Counted from the first letter of the stretch, positions 54,137 to 64,000 are shown. The stretch: 64,000 bases of DNA from Alkalibacillus almallahensis (GCF_011761495.1 NZ_JAASRU010000002.1:124001-188000); one strand, 5' to 3'. Notes: generated by a model not told the origin, from the letters alone. Numbers and translations are program-made.

Positions 54137-54454
54137 ATGGGACATGACATATATGGTGTTAATCAATCACAACAACAAATCGCTTATGCGCGTTTTCACA
54201 TGTTTAATGATTCTGCACACGACCTATATCAATTATTAGACGCAAAAGAGTGTGACGGAGGCGTCAGTGGCATAGGAGCTAAGAAAACATTCTCGAAACA
54301 ACAAATTGAGCTAGCATTATCTCAACTTCAAAAGCGACTTGATCGTTTCAATCAGCAGTCCATTGACTTAGATGATCAACAAATTAAAAAGTTTTTAACA
54401 GATTGCTTGGAAACGGCAGAAGAAGAAGGACAAGTTGATGTTTGTTTTGCTTAG
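54137..54454 (+). CDS. Conserved hypothetical protein, possibly SOS-controlled
   Basis: A 105-residue acidic protein (ARFHMFNDSAHDLYQLLDAK; CDGGVSGIG). The nearest SD-like AAAGGGAG (54118-54125) is 11 bases away, a bit far. I have seen similar short proteins as hypotheticals only. It stands alone between hemL and spoVID with its own promoter. Cys-Asp-Gly-Gly is the most distinctive motif. Function unknown. Confidence 0.7.
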   Translation: MGHDIYGVNQSQQQIAYARFHMFNDSAHDLYQLLDAKECDGGVSGIGAKKTFSKQQIELALSQLQKRLDRFNQQSIDLDDQQIKKFLTDCLETAEEEGQVDVCFA

Positions 54455-54656
54455 TAGAAGTTAATTAATTCATTGATTGTGCTTATTGATTAAATAATTT
54501 ATTAGGACGATTAATGAGCAAACAGGATCCCTTGATGTGAAGTCTTCAATCTTACATATTGAAAATATTTATAAAGATTCCCCCCTTAAAGCGCATAGTT
54601 TGTTTTTCAAACTAATACGTATTAAGTAATGGATGATTAAGTAGAGGGGGAAAACA

Positions 54657-55664
54657 ATGAGTTCATTAGAAGGTGTACCTTATCAATTTGATGTGCAAGA
54701 ACATATTATGTTTCGCCAAGGTGAAGAAATTGAAGACTTGTATAGCATCGCGATTGATCCAGATGTGAATGTGATCCATCAGCAATCAACGATGCAAATC
54801 AGAGGCGTATTAATCGTGCATGGTGATTATTTAGCACGAGAAGTAGAACAGGAAGAAACGATTATGGTGGATGAAGACCAACAAAGTGTTCAGCAAGTTC
54901 GAGCGTTGGACAACGGATTTATGGAATTTCAGTACCCGATTCCAGTTGATATTTCAATTCCTTATGAACGGGTTAATAGTAACGAGGATGTAGATGTTAT
55001 AGTTGATTATTTTGACTACGAAATACCTGAACCTAAGACACTCAAGGTTTATACGACTGTTCGATTAGAGGGTACTCAAGTCATAGAAGCAAGTCGTCAA
55101 GAACCAGAACTACCACGTGAACAAGAATCAACAGATTTTGAATTAAAGCAATTTCCAGTAATAGAAGAAGATGATGATGACCAAACGCAAAATGAATCCG
55201 AAACAGTATCTGAAAAGCAAGATGATGAACAAGAAAGTGGTCGCGATATATGGCACAAAAAACAATCTACATCATTAAAGGAATTTGTTAATCAACCCAA
55301 GCATAAAACAGATGAACCAAAGGATTATGATAAAAAGGCTGAACCTAAGGGTGAGAGTAAATCATCAAAAGAAGATGTAGACGGTGATTATGATGAAGAT
55401 AAAAGTGATCATGAAGATCATCAATCACCAGTTAAAAAAGGTCTAGACTATCTGTCGAAATTTTTCCGAGAAGATGATGAGCGTCAGCAAGTTAAGATGA
55501 CTGTACGTTTTGTTCAAGCTGATGAAACATTAGCATCAATAGCAGCTTCATATGATATGTCTATTCATCAGTTAGAGCGCTTAAACAACATCGAATCATC
55601 TTTCGAATTAAAAGAGGGTGACGTGTTATTGGTTCCAAGTCGATCTAAATCGTCCCCTCATTAA
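54657..55664 (+). CDS. spoVID: Spore coat morphogenetic protein SpoVID
   Basis: A 335-residue protein. The N-terminal ~155-residue beta-rich SpoVID domain (LEGVPYQFDVQEHIMFRQGE) is followed by an acidic, low-complexity region (170-270) and a C-terminal LysM (QADETLASIAASYDMSIHQL). In B. subtilis it lets the coat encase the spore together with SafA. B. subtilis has ysxE next; it is absent here. AGAGGGGG upstream. Expected under sigma E, but no clear sigma-E promoter was found. Confidence 0.9.
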   Translation: MSSLEGVPYQFDVQEHIMFRQGEEIEDLYSIAIDPDVNVIHQQSTMQIRGVLIVHGDYLAREVEQEETIMVDEDQQSVQQVRALDNGFMEFQYPIPVDISIPYERVNSNEDVDVIVDYFDYEIPEPKTLKVYTTVRLEGTQVIEASRQEPELPREQESTDFELKQFPVIEEDDDDQTQNESETVSEKQDDEQESGRDIWHKKQSTSLKEFVNQPKHKTDEPKDYDKKAEPKGESKSSKEDVDGDYDEDKSDHEDHQSPVKKGLDYLSKFFREDDERQQVKMTVRFVQADETLASIAASYDMSIHQLERLNNIESSFELKEGDVLLVPSRSKSSPH

Positions 55665-55849
55665 ATCCATTTTAAGTAAAAAGCAATAAATATACCAACG
55701 ATGGCACCAGCTAGAAACACATCCAATGTGGTAGGAAATAATAATGTGCGTATTAATTGAAAGATCATGATTGGTAAAATGCAACGTTCGATGGTGAAAA
55801 TACATTTTCTAAGCCAAGGTGGTAAACGATATCGATAAAATTGCGCCAT
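55661..55849 (-). CDS. Small two-helix membrane protein
   Basis: A 62-residue protein on the minus strand with GGAGGGATT before the ATG. Basic N-terminus (FYRYRLPPWLRK) and two hydrophobic stretches. Its stop overlaps the spoVID stop tail to tail. Function unknown; presence next to spoVID may point to sporulation. Confidence 0.65.
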   Translation of the reverse strand: MAQFYRYRLPPWLRKCIFTIERCILPIMIFQLIRTLLFPTTLDVFLAGAIVGIFIAFYLKWI

Positions 55850-55908
55850 TTCAATAATCCCTCCTAGATATAATTTATGCGGTCTGAAACAATTTCGTGT
55901 AAAAGTAA

Positions 55909-55938
55909 TTGACTAATATAATGAAAATTGGGTACAAT
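55909..55938 (+). promoter_or_regulatory. Sigma-A promoter of valS
   Basis: TTGACT (55909-55914), 18 bases, TACAAT (55933-55938), just before the T-box leader. Confidence 0.8.
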
Positions 55939-55949
55939 ATAGACAAATT

Positions 55950-56212
55950 AAATCTCTGAATAAATACAAGTAAGAGAGGAGTACAGTGTTGTACCCGTTT
56001 TAGAGAAGGAAGCCACGGCTGAAAGCTTCCTCGGAAATGCAAGCTGGAAGGTCGCTCTGAAATTAATGTAGTTTCTTTGAAATGAAGTAGAAGAAACCGG
56101 GAAAACCGTTAACTTACTTGAGTGTATGAGGAAATCCTCATAAATTAAGGTGGTACCGCGAAATCGGCGTAATAGCTTTTCGTCCTTTTATAAGGATGAA
56201 AAGCTTTTTTTG
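55950..56212 (+). promoter_or_regulatory. T-box leader of valS
   Basis: A long leader with a Stem I region (AGAGAGGAGTA onward). The T-box sequence AAGGTGGTACCGCG is at 56147-56160. An intrinsic terminator (56174-56187 with 56192-56205) with a T7 tail follows. Uncharged tRNA-Val would prevent termination. I could not place the specifier codon with confidence; GTA occurs in the 3' part of Stem I. Confidence 0.95.
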
Positions 56213-56267
56213 TTGTTTTATTTAGTTTATTAAACTACACATATCGTGAATAAAGGAGGATTTGGTA

Positions 56268-58919
56268 ATGAGTGAAGGTCAAGAATTAAACATGGCACCA
56301 AAGTATAATCCAATAGAGGTGGAAAAAGATCGTTATCAGTATTGGGTTGATGGGAAATTTTTCGAAGCGAAAAATGATGAATCCAAAGAACCCTTTACAG
56401 TAGTTATTCCCCCTCCAAATGTTACGGGGCGTCTCCATTTAGGCCACGCTTGGGATACGACACTACAAGATATCATAACGCGTTATAAGCGAATGCAAGG
56501 TTATGATGTCTTGTGGTTACCAGGGATGGACCATGCTGGTATTGCAACGCAGGCAAAAGTAGAAGGAAAGCTTAAGGAAGAAGGTAAAACGCGTCATGAT
56601 TTAGGACGTGAAGGCTTCCTGCAACAATCTTGGGATTGGAAAGAAGAATACGCATCATTTATCCGTTCACAATGGGAGAAATTGGGCTTAGGTGTCGATT
56701 ATTCACGCGAACGTTTTACACTAGATGAAGGTTTGTCTAATGCCGTTCGTGAAGTGTTTGTTTCATTATACGAGCAAGATTTGATCTACCGCGGGCAATA
56801 TATCATTAATTGGGACCCAAGTACTCAAACTGCTCTATCAGATATTGAAGTTATTTATAAAGAAGTCCAAGGTGCTTTTTACCATATGAAGTATCCACTT
56901 AAAGATGGATCTGGTCATATAGAAGTGGCAACGACACGTCCTGAAACAATGTTAGGTGATACGGCTGTGGCAGTACATCCGGAAGACGAGCGTTATAATC
57001 ATTTAATCGGTCAAAAAGTTATCTTACCGATCATTGGTCGCGAGATGGAAATTGTCGGAGATGAGTATGTCGATATGGAATTTGGTTCAGGTGCTGTTAA
57101 GATCACACCAGCTCATGATCCAAATGACTTTGAAATTGGTGAACGTCATCATTTAGAGCGTGTGCTTGTGATGCATGAAGACGGAACAATGAACGAAAAC
57201 GCAGCTCATTATGATGGCATGGACCGTTTTGAATGCCGTAAGCAAATTGTGAAAGATTTACAAGAGCAAGGGGTTTTATTTGATATAGAAGAGCATGTGC
57301 ATCAAGTTGGTCATTCTGAGCGTAGTGATGCTGTTGTTGAACCTTATTTATCAACACAGTGGTTTGTTAATATGAAACCTCTTGCTGATCAGGCCATTGA
57401 TCTTCAGGAGACAGAGGATAAAGTTGATTTTGTACCTGATCGCTTTGAAAAAACGTATCTGCATTGGATGGAGAATATACGTGATTGGTGTATTTCCCGT
57501 CAATTATGGTGGGGTCACCGTATCCCAGCTTGGTATCATAAGGAAACAGGCGAATTGTATGTAGGCCGTGAAGAACCAAGCGACAAAGAAAATTGGGTTC
57601 AAGATGAGGACGTGTTAGATACATGGTTTTCATCAGCACTATGGCCATTTTCTACTATGGGCTGGCCAGATGAAGATAGTTATGACTTAAATCGTTATTT
57701 CCCAACAGATGTACTGGTAACAGGTTATGATATTATTTTCTTCTGGGTTTCAAGAATGATTTTCCAAACGAAACATTTCATGGACCGCCGACCTTTCAAA
57801 GACGTACTGATCCACGGCTTAGTTCGTGATGCAGAAGGACGTAAAATGAGTAAGTCATTAGGTAATGGTGTTGATCCAATGGATGTGATTGATCAGTACG
57901 GGGCTGACTCACTTCGTTATTTCTTAGCAACTGGTTCATCACCAGGTCAGGACTTACGTTTCCACTGGGAGAAAGTTGAATCGACGTGGAACTTTGCGAA
58001 TAAGATTTGGAATGCTTCAAGATTTGTCATTATGAATTTAGATGATTTCCGATACGAAGATATTGATCTATCCGGTGAGAAATCAGTTGCGGATGAATGG
58101 ATCTTAACGCGCTTAAATGAAACGATTGAACAAGTGACACATAATATCGATCGATATGATTTCGGTGAAGCGGGTCGTCATCTATACAACTTCATTTGGG
58201 ATGAATTCTGTGATTGGTATATTGAGATGGCGAAGTTACCACTATACGGTGAGGATGAGAAAGCTAAAATAACCACGAAATCTGTGTTGGTTAAGACCCT
58301 AGATGACATTTTACGTATGCTTCATCCGTTTATGCCGTTTATCACCGAAGAAATTTGGCAGCATATCCCACATGAAGGGGAATCCATTACAGTTAAAGCG
58401 TGGCCACAAGTTGATTCAACTTATAATAATCAGCAATCACGTGTAGAAATGGAGCGCCTTGTTTCAATTATTCGTTCGGTTCGAAATGTTCGTGCTGAAG
58501 TTGATACACCAATGTCCAAAGAAATAAAAATTGCGATCAAAGCACAGTCTGAAGATATCGTTAAGGAACTTGAACGAAACCAGATTTATTTAGAACGTTT
58601 CTGTAATCCTGAAGAATTAACGATCAAAACAGACCTAGAAGTGCCTGAACAATCGAAAAGTGCTGTCGTCACAGGTTCTGAGATCTATTTTCCACTTGAA
58701 GGTTTAATCGACATTGATGAAGAAATCAATCGCTTGAAAGAAGAACTTAACAAATGGAATAGTGAAGTTGAACGTGTTCAGAAGAAATTAGCGAATGAGA
58801 ACTTTGTTAATAAAGCACCTGAGGAAGTTGTGCAAGAAGAGCGGGATAAAGAAAAGGACTACTTAGAAAAACAAAAAGCTGTTGAAGCACGCATCGCAGA
58901 ATTAGAAAATGTGCGATAA
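56268..58919 (+). CDS. valS: Valyl-tRNA synthetase
   Basis: An 883-residue class I synthetase. HIGH motif HLGH (57-60) in [13 protein letters not shown] and KMSKS (526-530). The editing domain ([13 protein letters not shown]) and the C-terminal coiled coil that binds tRNA are present. ATG 56268 follows AAAGGAGG with 8-base spacing; TTG 56262 is too close. Confidence 0.98.
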   Translation: MSEGQELNMAPKYNPIEVEKDRYQYWVDGKFFEAKNDESKEPFTVVIPPPNVTGRLHLGHAWDTTLQDIITRYKRMQGYDVLWLPGMDHAGIATQAKVEGKLKEEGKTRHDLGREGFLQQSWDWKEEYASFIRSQWEKLGLGVDYSRERFTLDEGLSNAVREVFVSLYEQDLIYRGQYIINWDPSTQTALSDIEVIYKEVQGAFYHMKYPLKDGSGHIEVATTRPETMLGDTAVAVHPEDERYNHLIGQKVILPIIGREMEIVGDEYVDMEFGSGAVKITPAHDPNDFEIGERHHLERVLVMHEDGTMNENAAHYDGMDRFECRKQIVKDLQEQGVLFDIEEHVHQVGHSERSDAVVEPYLSTQWFVNMKPLADQAIDLQETEDKVDFVPDRFEKTYLHWMENIRDWCISRQLWWGHRIPAWYHKETGELYVGREEPSDKENWVQDEDVLDTWFSSALWPFSTMGWPDEDSYDLNRYFPTDVLVTGYDIIFFWVSRMIFQTKHFMDRRPFKDVLIHGLVRDAEGRKMSKSLGNGVDPMDVIDQYGADSLRYFLATGSSPGQDLRFHWEKVESTWNFANKIWNASRFVIMNLDDFRYEDIDLSGEKSVADEWILTRLNETIEQVTHNIDRYDFGEAGRHLYNFIWDEFCDWYIEMAKLPLYGEDEKAKITTKSVLVKTLDDILRMLHPFMPFITEEIWQHIPHEGESITVKAWPQVDSTYNNQQSRVEMERLVSIIRSVRNVRAEVDTPMSKEIKIAIKAQSEDIVKELERNQIYLERFCNPEELTIKTDLEVPEQSKSAVVTGSEIYFPLEGLIDIDEEINRLKEELNKWNSEVERVQKKLANENFVNKAPEEVVQEERDKEKDYLEKQKAVEARIAELENVR

Positions 58920-58927
58920 AATGAGAA

Positions 58928-58967
58928 ATGAGTTGCTATTCTTATAACAGAATAGCAACTCATTTTT
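58928..58967 (+). terminator. Rho-independent terminator after valS
   Basis: 15-bp perfect stem ATGAGTTGCTATTCT (58928-58942) with AGAATAGCAACTCAT (58949-58963), then TTTT. Confidence 0.93.
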
Positions 58968-58998
58968 ACATATTAAAATATGAAATAGGTGACGAACA

Positions 58999-60282
58999 AT
59001 GGAAGTAACTGAAGCGATTGCTTGGATTCATAAACAATTGCCGTTTGGGATTAAACCAGGACTAACAAGAATCAATATGATACTAAATGAACTAGGAAAT
59101 CCTCAGCATCAAATAAAAACGATTCATGTAGCAGGAACGAATGGCAAAGGATCGACCACTTCTTTTCTAAGCCACATATTACGTGAAGACGGTTATGATG
59201 TAGGGACTTTTACATCACCTTATATTGAGACATTTAATGAGAGAATTAGTCTGAATCATCAGCCAATTAGCGATAGCGATCTGGTGGATTTGGTTGAACG
59301 GATTAAACCGCTATGCGAGCAAATTGCAACGACAGAAGTAGGACACCCAACAGAATTTGAAATAATTACAGCTATGGCTTATTTATATTTTAAAGAACAA
59401 GCAGTTGATTACGCGGTTATTGAAGTAGGTTTAGGTGGTCGATTAGATTCAACTAATGTCATTAACCCTATTCTTTCAATTATTACGTCGATTGGATATG
59501 ACCACATCGATATATTAGGAAATAATTTAGCTGATATAGCTTATGAAAAAGCGGGTATTATTAAGTCGAATACTCCTATTATTACAGGGGTTTCACAACA
59601 TGAAGCGATTCAAGTGATTGATCAAAAAGCACAAACAAACCATGCTGATGTACTTAAGTTAGGCCATGATTTTCATGCAGAGGCGAAAATAACGGAGCAT
59701 CTAGTAGATGTTTTTGATTTTGCTAATAACTCTATTTCCCTAAAGGATTTAAAGATCCAATTATTAGGCTCCCATCAAATTAATAATGCATCTGTTGCAA
59801 TTGAGGCGTACTTACAATTACTAGAAGTTGAAAATAGACTCCTAGATCCTGACATCATCCGCTCGGGATTGAAAAAAACTCAATGGCCGGGGCGTTTTGA
59901 GGTCGTTCGACATAATCCTGATGTTATATTAGATGGTGCTCATAATGTTGAAGCTATTCAATCATTGATTGATACAATCAATCAAAAATATGATAAAAAT
60001 AATGTTTATATATTATGCTCTTTCTTAAAAACAAAACCAGTTGATCAAATCATGTCATTATTTTCAGAACATTTTCCACAAATTTATATTACAACATTTG
60101 ACTTTAAGAATAATTATGAGTATTATGAACTAAATGAAAAGTATGAAAATGGAAATATAATCATAAAAGAAGACTGGAAAACGGCTTATGACCAGTTAAT
60201 AAATCAAATGAAACCATCTGATGCATTAGTCATTACAGGGTCGTTATATTTTGTATCTGAGGTTAAACGTACCATGTTTTAA
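58999..60282 (+). CDS. folC: Folylpolyglutamate / dihydrofolate synthase
   Basis: A 427-residue Mur-ligase-type enzyme. The ATP loop GTNGKGST (46-53), GTFTSPYIETFNERI and the EVGLGGRLDSTNV motif with metal ligands are present, with VILDGAHNVEAI in the C-domain. It adds glutamates to folates. AATAGGTGA upstream. comC, its neighbour in B. subtilis, is missing. Confidence 0.96.
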   Translation: MEVTEAIAWIHKQLPFGIKPGLTRINMILNELGNPQHQIKTIHVAGTNGKGSTTSFLSHILREDGYDVGTFTSPYIETFNERISLNHQPISDSDLVDLVERIKPLCEQIATTEVGHPTEFEIITAMAYLYFKEQAVDYAVIEVGLGGRLDSTNVINPILSIITSIGYDHIDILGNNLADIAYEKAGIIKSNTPIITGVSQHEAIQVIDQKAQTNHADVLKLGHDFHAEAKITEHLVDVFDFANNSISLKDLKIQLLGSHQINNASVAIEAYLQLLEVENRLLDPDIIRSGLKKTQWPGRFEVVRHNPDVILDGAHNVEAIQSLIDTINQKYDKNNVYILCSFLKTKPVDQIMSLFSEHFPQIYITTFDFKNNYEYYELNEKYENGNIIIKEDWKTAYDQLINQMKPSDALVITGSLYFVSEVKRTMF

Positions 60283-60318
60283 TAGTAAGGTCGAAATCAG
60301 GGTTAAAGGAGCCTACAT

Positions 60319-62043
60319 ATGTCTGATAAGAAAAATATTAGTATTTGGCTGATTTGGTTAGCAATTTTTCCGCCATCTATGTTTTATCTTTATTTTAGTA
60401 TTGAGCCGAATTTTACTGGTTATTGGATTGACATTATTGCTTTTGCGATTGTTATGTGTGCTGTGGCTGTTTTTCCAATTCAAGTCGGTTCAATTACGAT
60501 CTTCTTTATAAATGGTGTTAGTTTTGCGGTGTTCTTATATTTTGGCCTGTTTGCTGAAATAATCCTAACTCAGTTGGCATTAATCGCCCTATTTATAAAG
60601 ATTCGTTTAAAGAAAACTGAGTTTTACCGAATAGCGACAAATTCGACGATGTTATTTTTGACGTCTATATTTGCTGCAGTTGTATATTATGCTTTGGGTG
60701 GAACTCATGGCGTTTTGACATTAAATACGATGGATCAAATCATACCATTAGTAGGCTACATAATTGGGTCTATTGCAGTCAATCAAATCTTGTTAGCGCT
60801 AATTGATGTGTATGTGAAAGGGAACAAGTTCAAGGGAGTTCCTAAATCATTATTAATCGACAGTGCCGTAACAGCTATGATTTTCCCGATAGGTTTAATT
60901 TTGTATATTCTTTATTTACAAATAGGTCTAGCAGCCATACTCATTGTCGGATTTCCAGCTATTCTATTATCAGTAGTCATTTCGACTCACCATAAAGGAA
61001 GACGTATTAATCGCTATTTACACGACACGAGTAATATTGGCCACGAACTTTCTAAGAAGTTGAATGTTAAAGATGTATTAGATACCTTTGTGGCCAAAGT
61101 GCATGAATTAATACCTATGTCTTACATCTATGTATATGACATTACGAATTCATCTCGTTCCATGAACATGATTCGTTATGTCAGTGATGATGAATCAAAA
61201 CAATTAGAAGATATTTCATTAGAATATGGAGAAGGTTTTGCTGGCATGATTTATCAAGACAAATCTCCTCATATCTTAGTAAAACGTAGTCAAATCGATA
61301 AGATATCTAATTTGGAAATTCCTAACGAAGTTAATAGTGTGGTAGGCGTTCCAATCTTAAGAAATAATTTAACCGTTGGTGTTTTAGTTATAGCGTCTAA
61401 ACGAAAACACGCTTATGAAAAATATCATCTCATGTTGTTAGAAATCCTAGGTAACTTCCTATCAGTAGCAATCGAAAATGCACGTCATTACCAATCAGAA
61501 AAGAACAAAAGCCAACGTGATCGACTAACAGGTTTATATAATTATCGATATTTTACTGAGCATTTAGAAAGTTACGCACTAGACTTAGAGGAAAAAGAAT
61601 TATCGGAAAAACTATCTGTCATTCTATTTGACCTTGATTCATTCAAAAAATTAAATGATACTTATGGTCATGAAGCAGGTAATGAAGTGTTAATTGAACT
61701 GGCACAACGAATTGAAACATTCGTAGGTGAACAAGGGCTTGTCGCGAGATATGGAGGAGAAGAATTTACTGTTCTAATTAAAGGATACAGTCATGATGAA
61801 GCAGTTATGTTTGCGGAATCGATTCGTTCTATGATCTCCTTAGAGTCTTTTAATGTCAAAAGTCATATGCTTAAACAGGACGAACCTATTGACCTTAATG
61901 TTACGGCTAGTGTGGGTGTCGCAACTTATCCAGACCACTGTGAATCACCAGATGAACTAATAAGACAGGCAGATCGTTCAATGTATGTTGGCGCAAAACG
62001 TAATGGAAAGAATTGCGTCGCATCTGCTGAACAAGCGATTTAG
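60319..62043 (+). CDS. Membrane GAF-GGDEF diguanylate cyclase
   Basis: A 574-residue protein. Six to eight membrane helices fill the first ~225 residues. A GAF domain spans about 240-390 (VKDVLDTFVAKVHELIP onward). The GGDEF domain has the active-site GGEEF at 479-483, RDRLTGLYNYRYF and DLDSFKKLNDTYGH. No RxxD inhibitory site is seen five residues before GGEEF. It would make cyclic di-GMP, so the ligand of the prophage riboswitch can exist in this cell. AAAGGAG upstream. Confidence 0.93.
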   Translation: MSDKKNISIWLIWLAIFPPSMFYLYFSIEPNFTGYWIDIIAFAIVMCAVAVFPIQVGSITIFFINGVSFAVFLYFGLFAEIILTQLALIALFIKIRLKKTEFYRIATNSTMLFLTSIFAAVVYYALGGTHGVLTLNTMDQIIPLVGYIIGSIAVNQILLALIDVYVKGNKFKGVPKSLLIDSAVTAMIFPIGLILYILYLQIGLAAILIVGFPAILLSVVISTHHKGRRINRYLHDTSNIGHELSKKLNVKDVLDTFVAKVHELIPMSYIYVYDITNSSRSMNMIRYVSDDESKQLEDISLEYGEGFAGMIYQDKSPHILVKRSQIDKISNLEIPNEVNSVVGVPILRNNLTVGVLVIASKRKHAYEKYHLMLLEILGNFLSVAIENARHYQSEKNKSQRDRLTGLYNYRYFTEHLESYALDLEEKELSEKLSVILFDLDSFKKLNDTYGHEAGNEVLIELAQRIETFVGEQGLVARYGGEEFTVLIKGYSHDEAVMFAESIRSMISLESFNVKSHMLKQDEPIDLNVTASVGVATYPDHCESPDELIRQADRSMYVGAKRNGKNCVASAEQAI

Positions 62044-62049
62044 AATAAA

Positions 62050-62091
62050 CTGATTAAATGAACTAAAAAAGTTCGTTTAATCAGTTTTTTT
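62050..62091 (+). terminator. Rho-independent terminator
   Basis: CTGATTAAATGAACT (62050-62064) with AGTTCGTTTAATCAG (62070-62084, one U-G), then T7. Confidence 0.94.
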
Positions 62092-62188
62092 ATTGTCCGA
62101 AATTGACGAAGTAGTTTGACAAATAATGTGCATTTTTTCGTTAATAGTATGCTAGGCTTGTCTTAATATTAGTGAAGGTGGTTGGCTT

Positions 62189-62992
62189 ATGGAAGAACGA
62201 AAAAAAGTTAAAGTGGCGATTCAACAACATAATAAGCAATCTGAAAAAAACCCTTATGAAAAAGTGTTAACACCGAAGTCAAAGAAGAAAAATATATCAA
62301 AACTATCTCTATGGACGGTTTTGAAATCTGCCTTTTTAGCTTTAATTGTAGGTGCGGTATTCGGTATCGGCATGCTTATCTTTTTGGATATTTCTAATCC
62401 TGCTACAACTCAATCTCAGGATGATCCAACGCCCGTAACAGCAGATGATGAAGACTCAACTGAAAATAATTCTGACGGCGAATCTATTCAGTATAGTGGT
62501 GGTAGCTATGAAGTCTTTCAACTCGGGGTGTTTAGTACAGAGGAAAATGCGAGTGCTTTTCAGACATCATTAAATAACATACCATCAGTTGTGGTTCCAA
62601 ATGAAGACCAATTTTATTTATTAACAGGCATACTTCATGAATCTGTAGACGAATCCGTTATAGAGTCGCATTTACAATCAAAAGGTTTGGATAAAAATGA
62701 TGGCTATTATTTGACATCCTGGAGCTTTGAAGAAAAAACGGTTTCAACTAATGAGGATAACGAAACGTGGTTAGATGCAGGCCGTTCGCTGTTAGACGTT
62801 TCTGATTTAAATGGAGAGTGGGAAGAAGAATTAACAAGTTGGCTCGGTAACTATCCGCAATCTATGGAAGACCATCAATACATCAATGAGCTTATTAACT
62901 TAACAACGAGAGAGGCTGATGGTGATTCTGACGCTTTGCTAAATCGAGCAACAATGTATTTAACATTGAATTTATTATTTGAATCAATTTAA
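62189..62992 (+). CDS. spoIIB: SpoIIB-like sporulation protein with SPOR-type domain
   Basis: A 267-residue protein. Basic cytoplasmic start, one membrane helix (about 48-70), an acidic linker and a SPOR-like domain (YEVFQLGVFSTEENASAFQT, about 107-185), then a helical end. Identity rests on domain layout and on the folC-spoIIB-radC order. In B. subtilis SpoIIB guides the engulfment machinery at the septum. comC and maf neighbours are absent. Confidence 0.83.
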   Translation: MEERKKVKVAIQQHNKQSEKNPYEKVLTPKSKKKNISKLSLWTVLKSAFLALIVGAVFGIGMLIFLDISNPATTQSQDDPTPVTADDEDSTENNSDGESIQYSGGSYEVFQLGVFSTEENASAFQTSLNNIPSVVVPNEDQFYLLTGILHESVDESVIESHLQSKGLDKNDGYYLTSWSFEEKTVSTNEDNETWLDAGRSLLDVSDLNGEWEEELTSWLGNYPQSMEDHQYINELINLTTREADGDSDALLNRATMYLTLNLLFESI

Positions 62993-63086
62993 TAGAAAAA
63001 CGATTATCTTGGATTATTTGTTTTGTGATGACATGTTTACCTATCGAAACCCTTATCAGTGCCATAGATAATAGACTTTTCCCTTT

Positions 63087-63115
63087 TTGTTTCTTAAGAG
63101 AAGTTTCATTATAAT
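63087..63115 (+). promoter_or_regulatory. Promoter of radC
   Basis: TTGTTT (63087-63092), 17 bases, TATAAT (63110-63115), ending about 33 bases before the ATG. Confidence 0.65.
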
Positions 63116-63148
63116 AAAGCTAACTTAAGAACTGAAAGGGGTTTTCCA

Positions 63149-63838
63149 ATGAGCAATCATTCTATCTTAATCCGAGATGTACCAGAAAGTGAGCGGCCGC
63201 GAGAGCGTCTGATGGAAGTGGGGGCACCTGCCTTATCTAATCAGGAGTTAATCGCCATTTTGCTAGGGAGTGGGTCGAAAGGTTTCTCTTCTTTATCACT
63301 CGCAACGAATGTATTAAAGCATTTTGAAGGTATTTCATTATTAAGAGATGCAACGATAAATGAACTGACTACGATTACAGGAATCGGAAATGCGAAAGCG
63401 ATTCAGTTAATGGCAGCGCTTGAACTAGGGAAGCGTATTCAAACTTACAAAGCACGTGATCAATACGTGGTTAAAAGTCCTGAAGATGGCGCTAATTTCT
63501 TGATGGAAGACTTTAGAGGATTGCATCAAGAGCATTTTGTTGCGCTTTATCTGAATACCAAAAATCAAATCATTCATAGGCAAACGATTTTTATTGGGAG
63601 CCTGAATTCTTCAATCGTCCATCCAAGAGAAGTGTTCAAAGAAGCCATTAAACGTTCCGCTGCGTCTGTTATTTGTGCCCACAATCATCCTTCTGGTGAC
63701 CCCTCTCCATCTAATGAAGATATCCAAGTCACACGCCGATTGTATGAATCTGGAAAAGTGATTGGGATCGAGCTGCTTGATCATTTAGTTATAGGCGATC
63801 AAAAATTTATTTCCTTAAAAGAAAAGGGATATTTGTAA
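63149..63838 (+). CDS. radC: RadC family JAB-domain protein
   Basis: A 229-residue protein. An N-terminal helix-hairpin-helix region (LTTITGIGNAKAIQLMAAL) precedes an MPN/JAB domain with the metal motif HNHPSGDPSPSNED. It is named for DNA repair, but its biochemical role is unsettled. GAAAGGGG upstream. In B. subtilis the next genes are mreBCD; the last 162 bases here hold only AT-rich sequence and no gene start. Confidence 0.96.
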   Translation: MSNHSILIRDVPESERPRERLMEVGAPALSNQELIAILLGSGSKGFSSLSLATNVLKHFEGISLLRDATINELTTITGIGNAKAIQLMAALELGKRIQTYKARDQYVVKSPEDGANFLMEDFRGLHQEHFVALYLNTKNQIIHRQTIFIGSLNSSIVHPREVFKEAIKRSAASVICAHNHPSGDPSPSNEDIQVTRRLYESGKVIGIELLDHLVIGDQKFISLKEKGYL

Positions 63839-64000
63839 AGGGGTTTATCTCCAGTCCATTAGCCTTATATTGCAATTTCAACAACTCTTTAACTATCTCA
63901 TTAGGGTGATATACCGTATAATATAAATACTTACTTTTTTAGCACATAGTAACTATTCATTTCAAACAAAAATTTGAAAATTATGAATAAATATCAAACG

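Noticed and set aside
54018-54239. 73-codon open frame after the LexA-like promoter
   Set aside because: No SD, biased composition, and it overlaps the better-supported 105-residue gene in another frame.
1-64000. CRISPR arrays, rRNA genes, insertion sequences
   Set aside because: I saw no regularly spaced repeats, no rRNA segments and no transposase genes; only the phage integrase.

Overview
The window looks like a chromosome segment of a low-GC, spore-forming member of the Bacillaceae. The evidence is the gene order lipM-lipA, ysoA-tig-clpX-lonA-engB, hemAXCDBL-spoVID-valS-folC-spoIIB-radC, strong GGAGG-type ribosome binding sites, a T-box leader on valS, and sporulation genes. Genus cannot be fixed from sequence alone. 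Compared with the order I know from Bacillus subtilis, lonB, ysxE, comC and maf are missing from their usual places.

Positions 1 to about 33,430 are the right part of a siphovirus-type prophage; its left end lies outside the window. In order: a skin/PBSX-like recombination and replication block (YqaI-like, YqaJ exonuclease, RecT, DnaD-like and DnaC-like proteins, RuvC-like resolvase, MazG-like, SSB; 0.4-6.2 kb). Next comes a reverse-strand insertion carrying a CheY-like receiver under a cyclic-di-GMP-I riboswitch (6.3-6.8 kb), then XtrA, small genes and an ArpU-like late regulator (6.9-9.3 kb). HNH nuclease, a cos-like region, terminases, portal, ClpP-like protease and capsid follow (9.4-14.9 kb). 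Connectors, tail tube, a glycosyltransferase, tail chaperones with a -1 frameshift, tape measure, Dit and Tal run from 14.9 to 26.9 kb. Holins and amidase occupy 27.6-29.6 kb, accessory genes 29.6-31.4 kb, and an ImmA-like protease plus tyrosine integrase sit behind a promoter with a LexA box (31.5-33.2 kb). The integrase abuts the 3' end of a tRNA-Arg gene, the likely attachment site.

The most unusual prophage feature is a set of Thr/Ser-only C-terminal tails on three structural proteins (capsid, connector, tail tube), together with a DxD-type glycosyltransferase gene directly after the tail tube gene. The two together suggest a virion O-glycosylation module. The capsid gene carries a one-base frameshift in a G6 run, so the prophage may be defective or the base may be a sequence error.

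From 33.4 kb on, the DNA is housekeeping chromosome: tRNA-Arg and tRNA-Gly, lipoylation, a CwlO-like cell-wall hydrolase, protein quality control (trigger factor, ClpX, LonA), a ribosome-assembly GTPase, an MFS carrier, the haem pathway, a spore coat protein, ValS with its T-box, FolC, a membrane GGDEF protein, SpoIIB and RadC. A GC-rich palindromic repeat lies at 46.8-47.0 kb. A second LexA-like box sits in the promoter of an uncharacterised gene at 54.1 kb.
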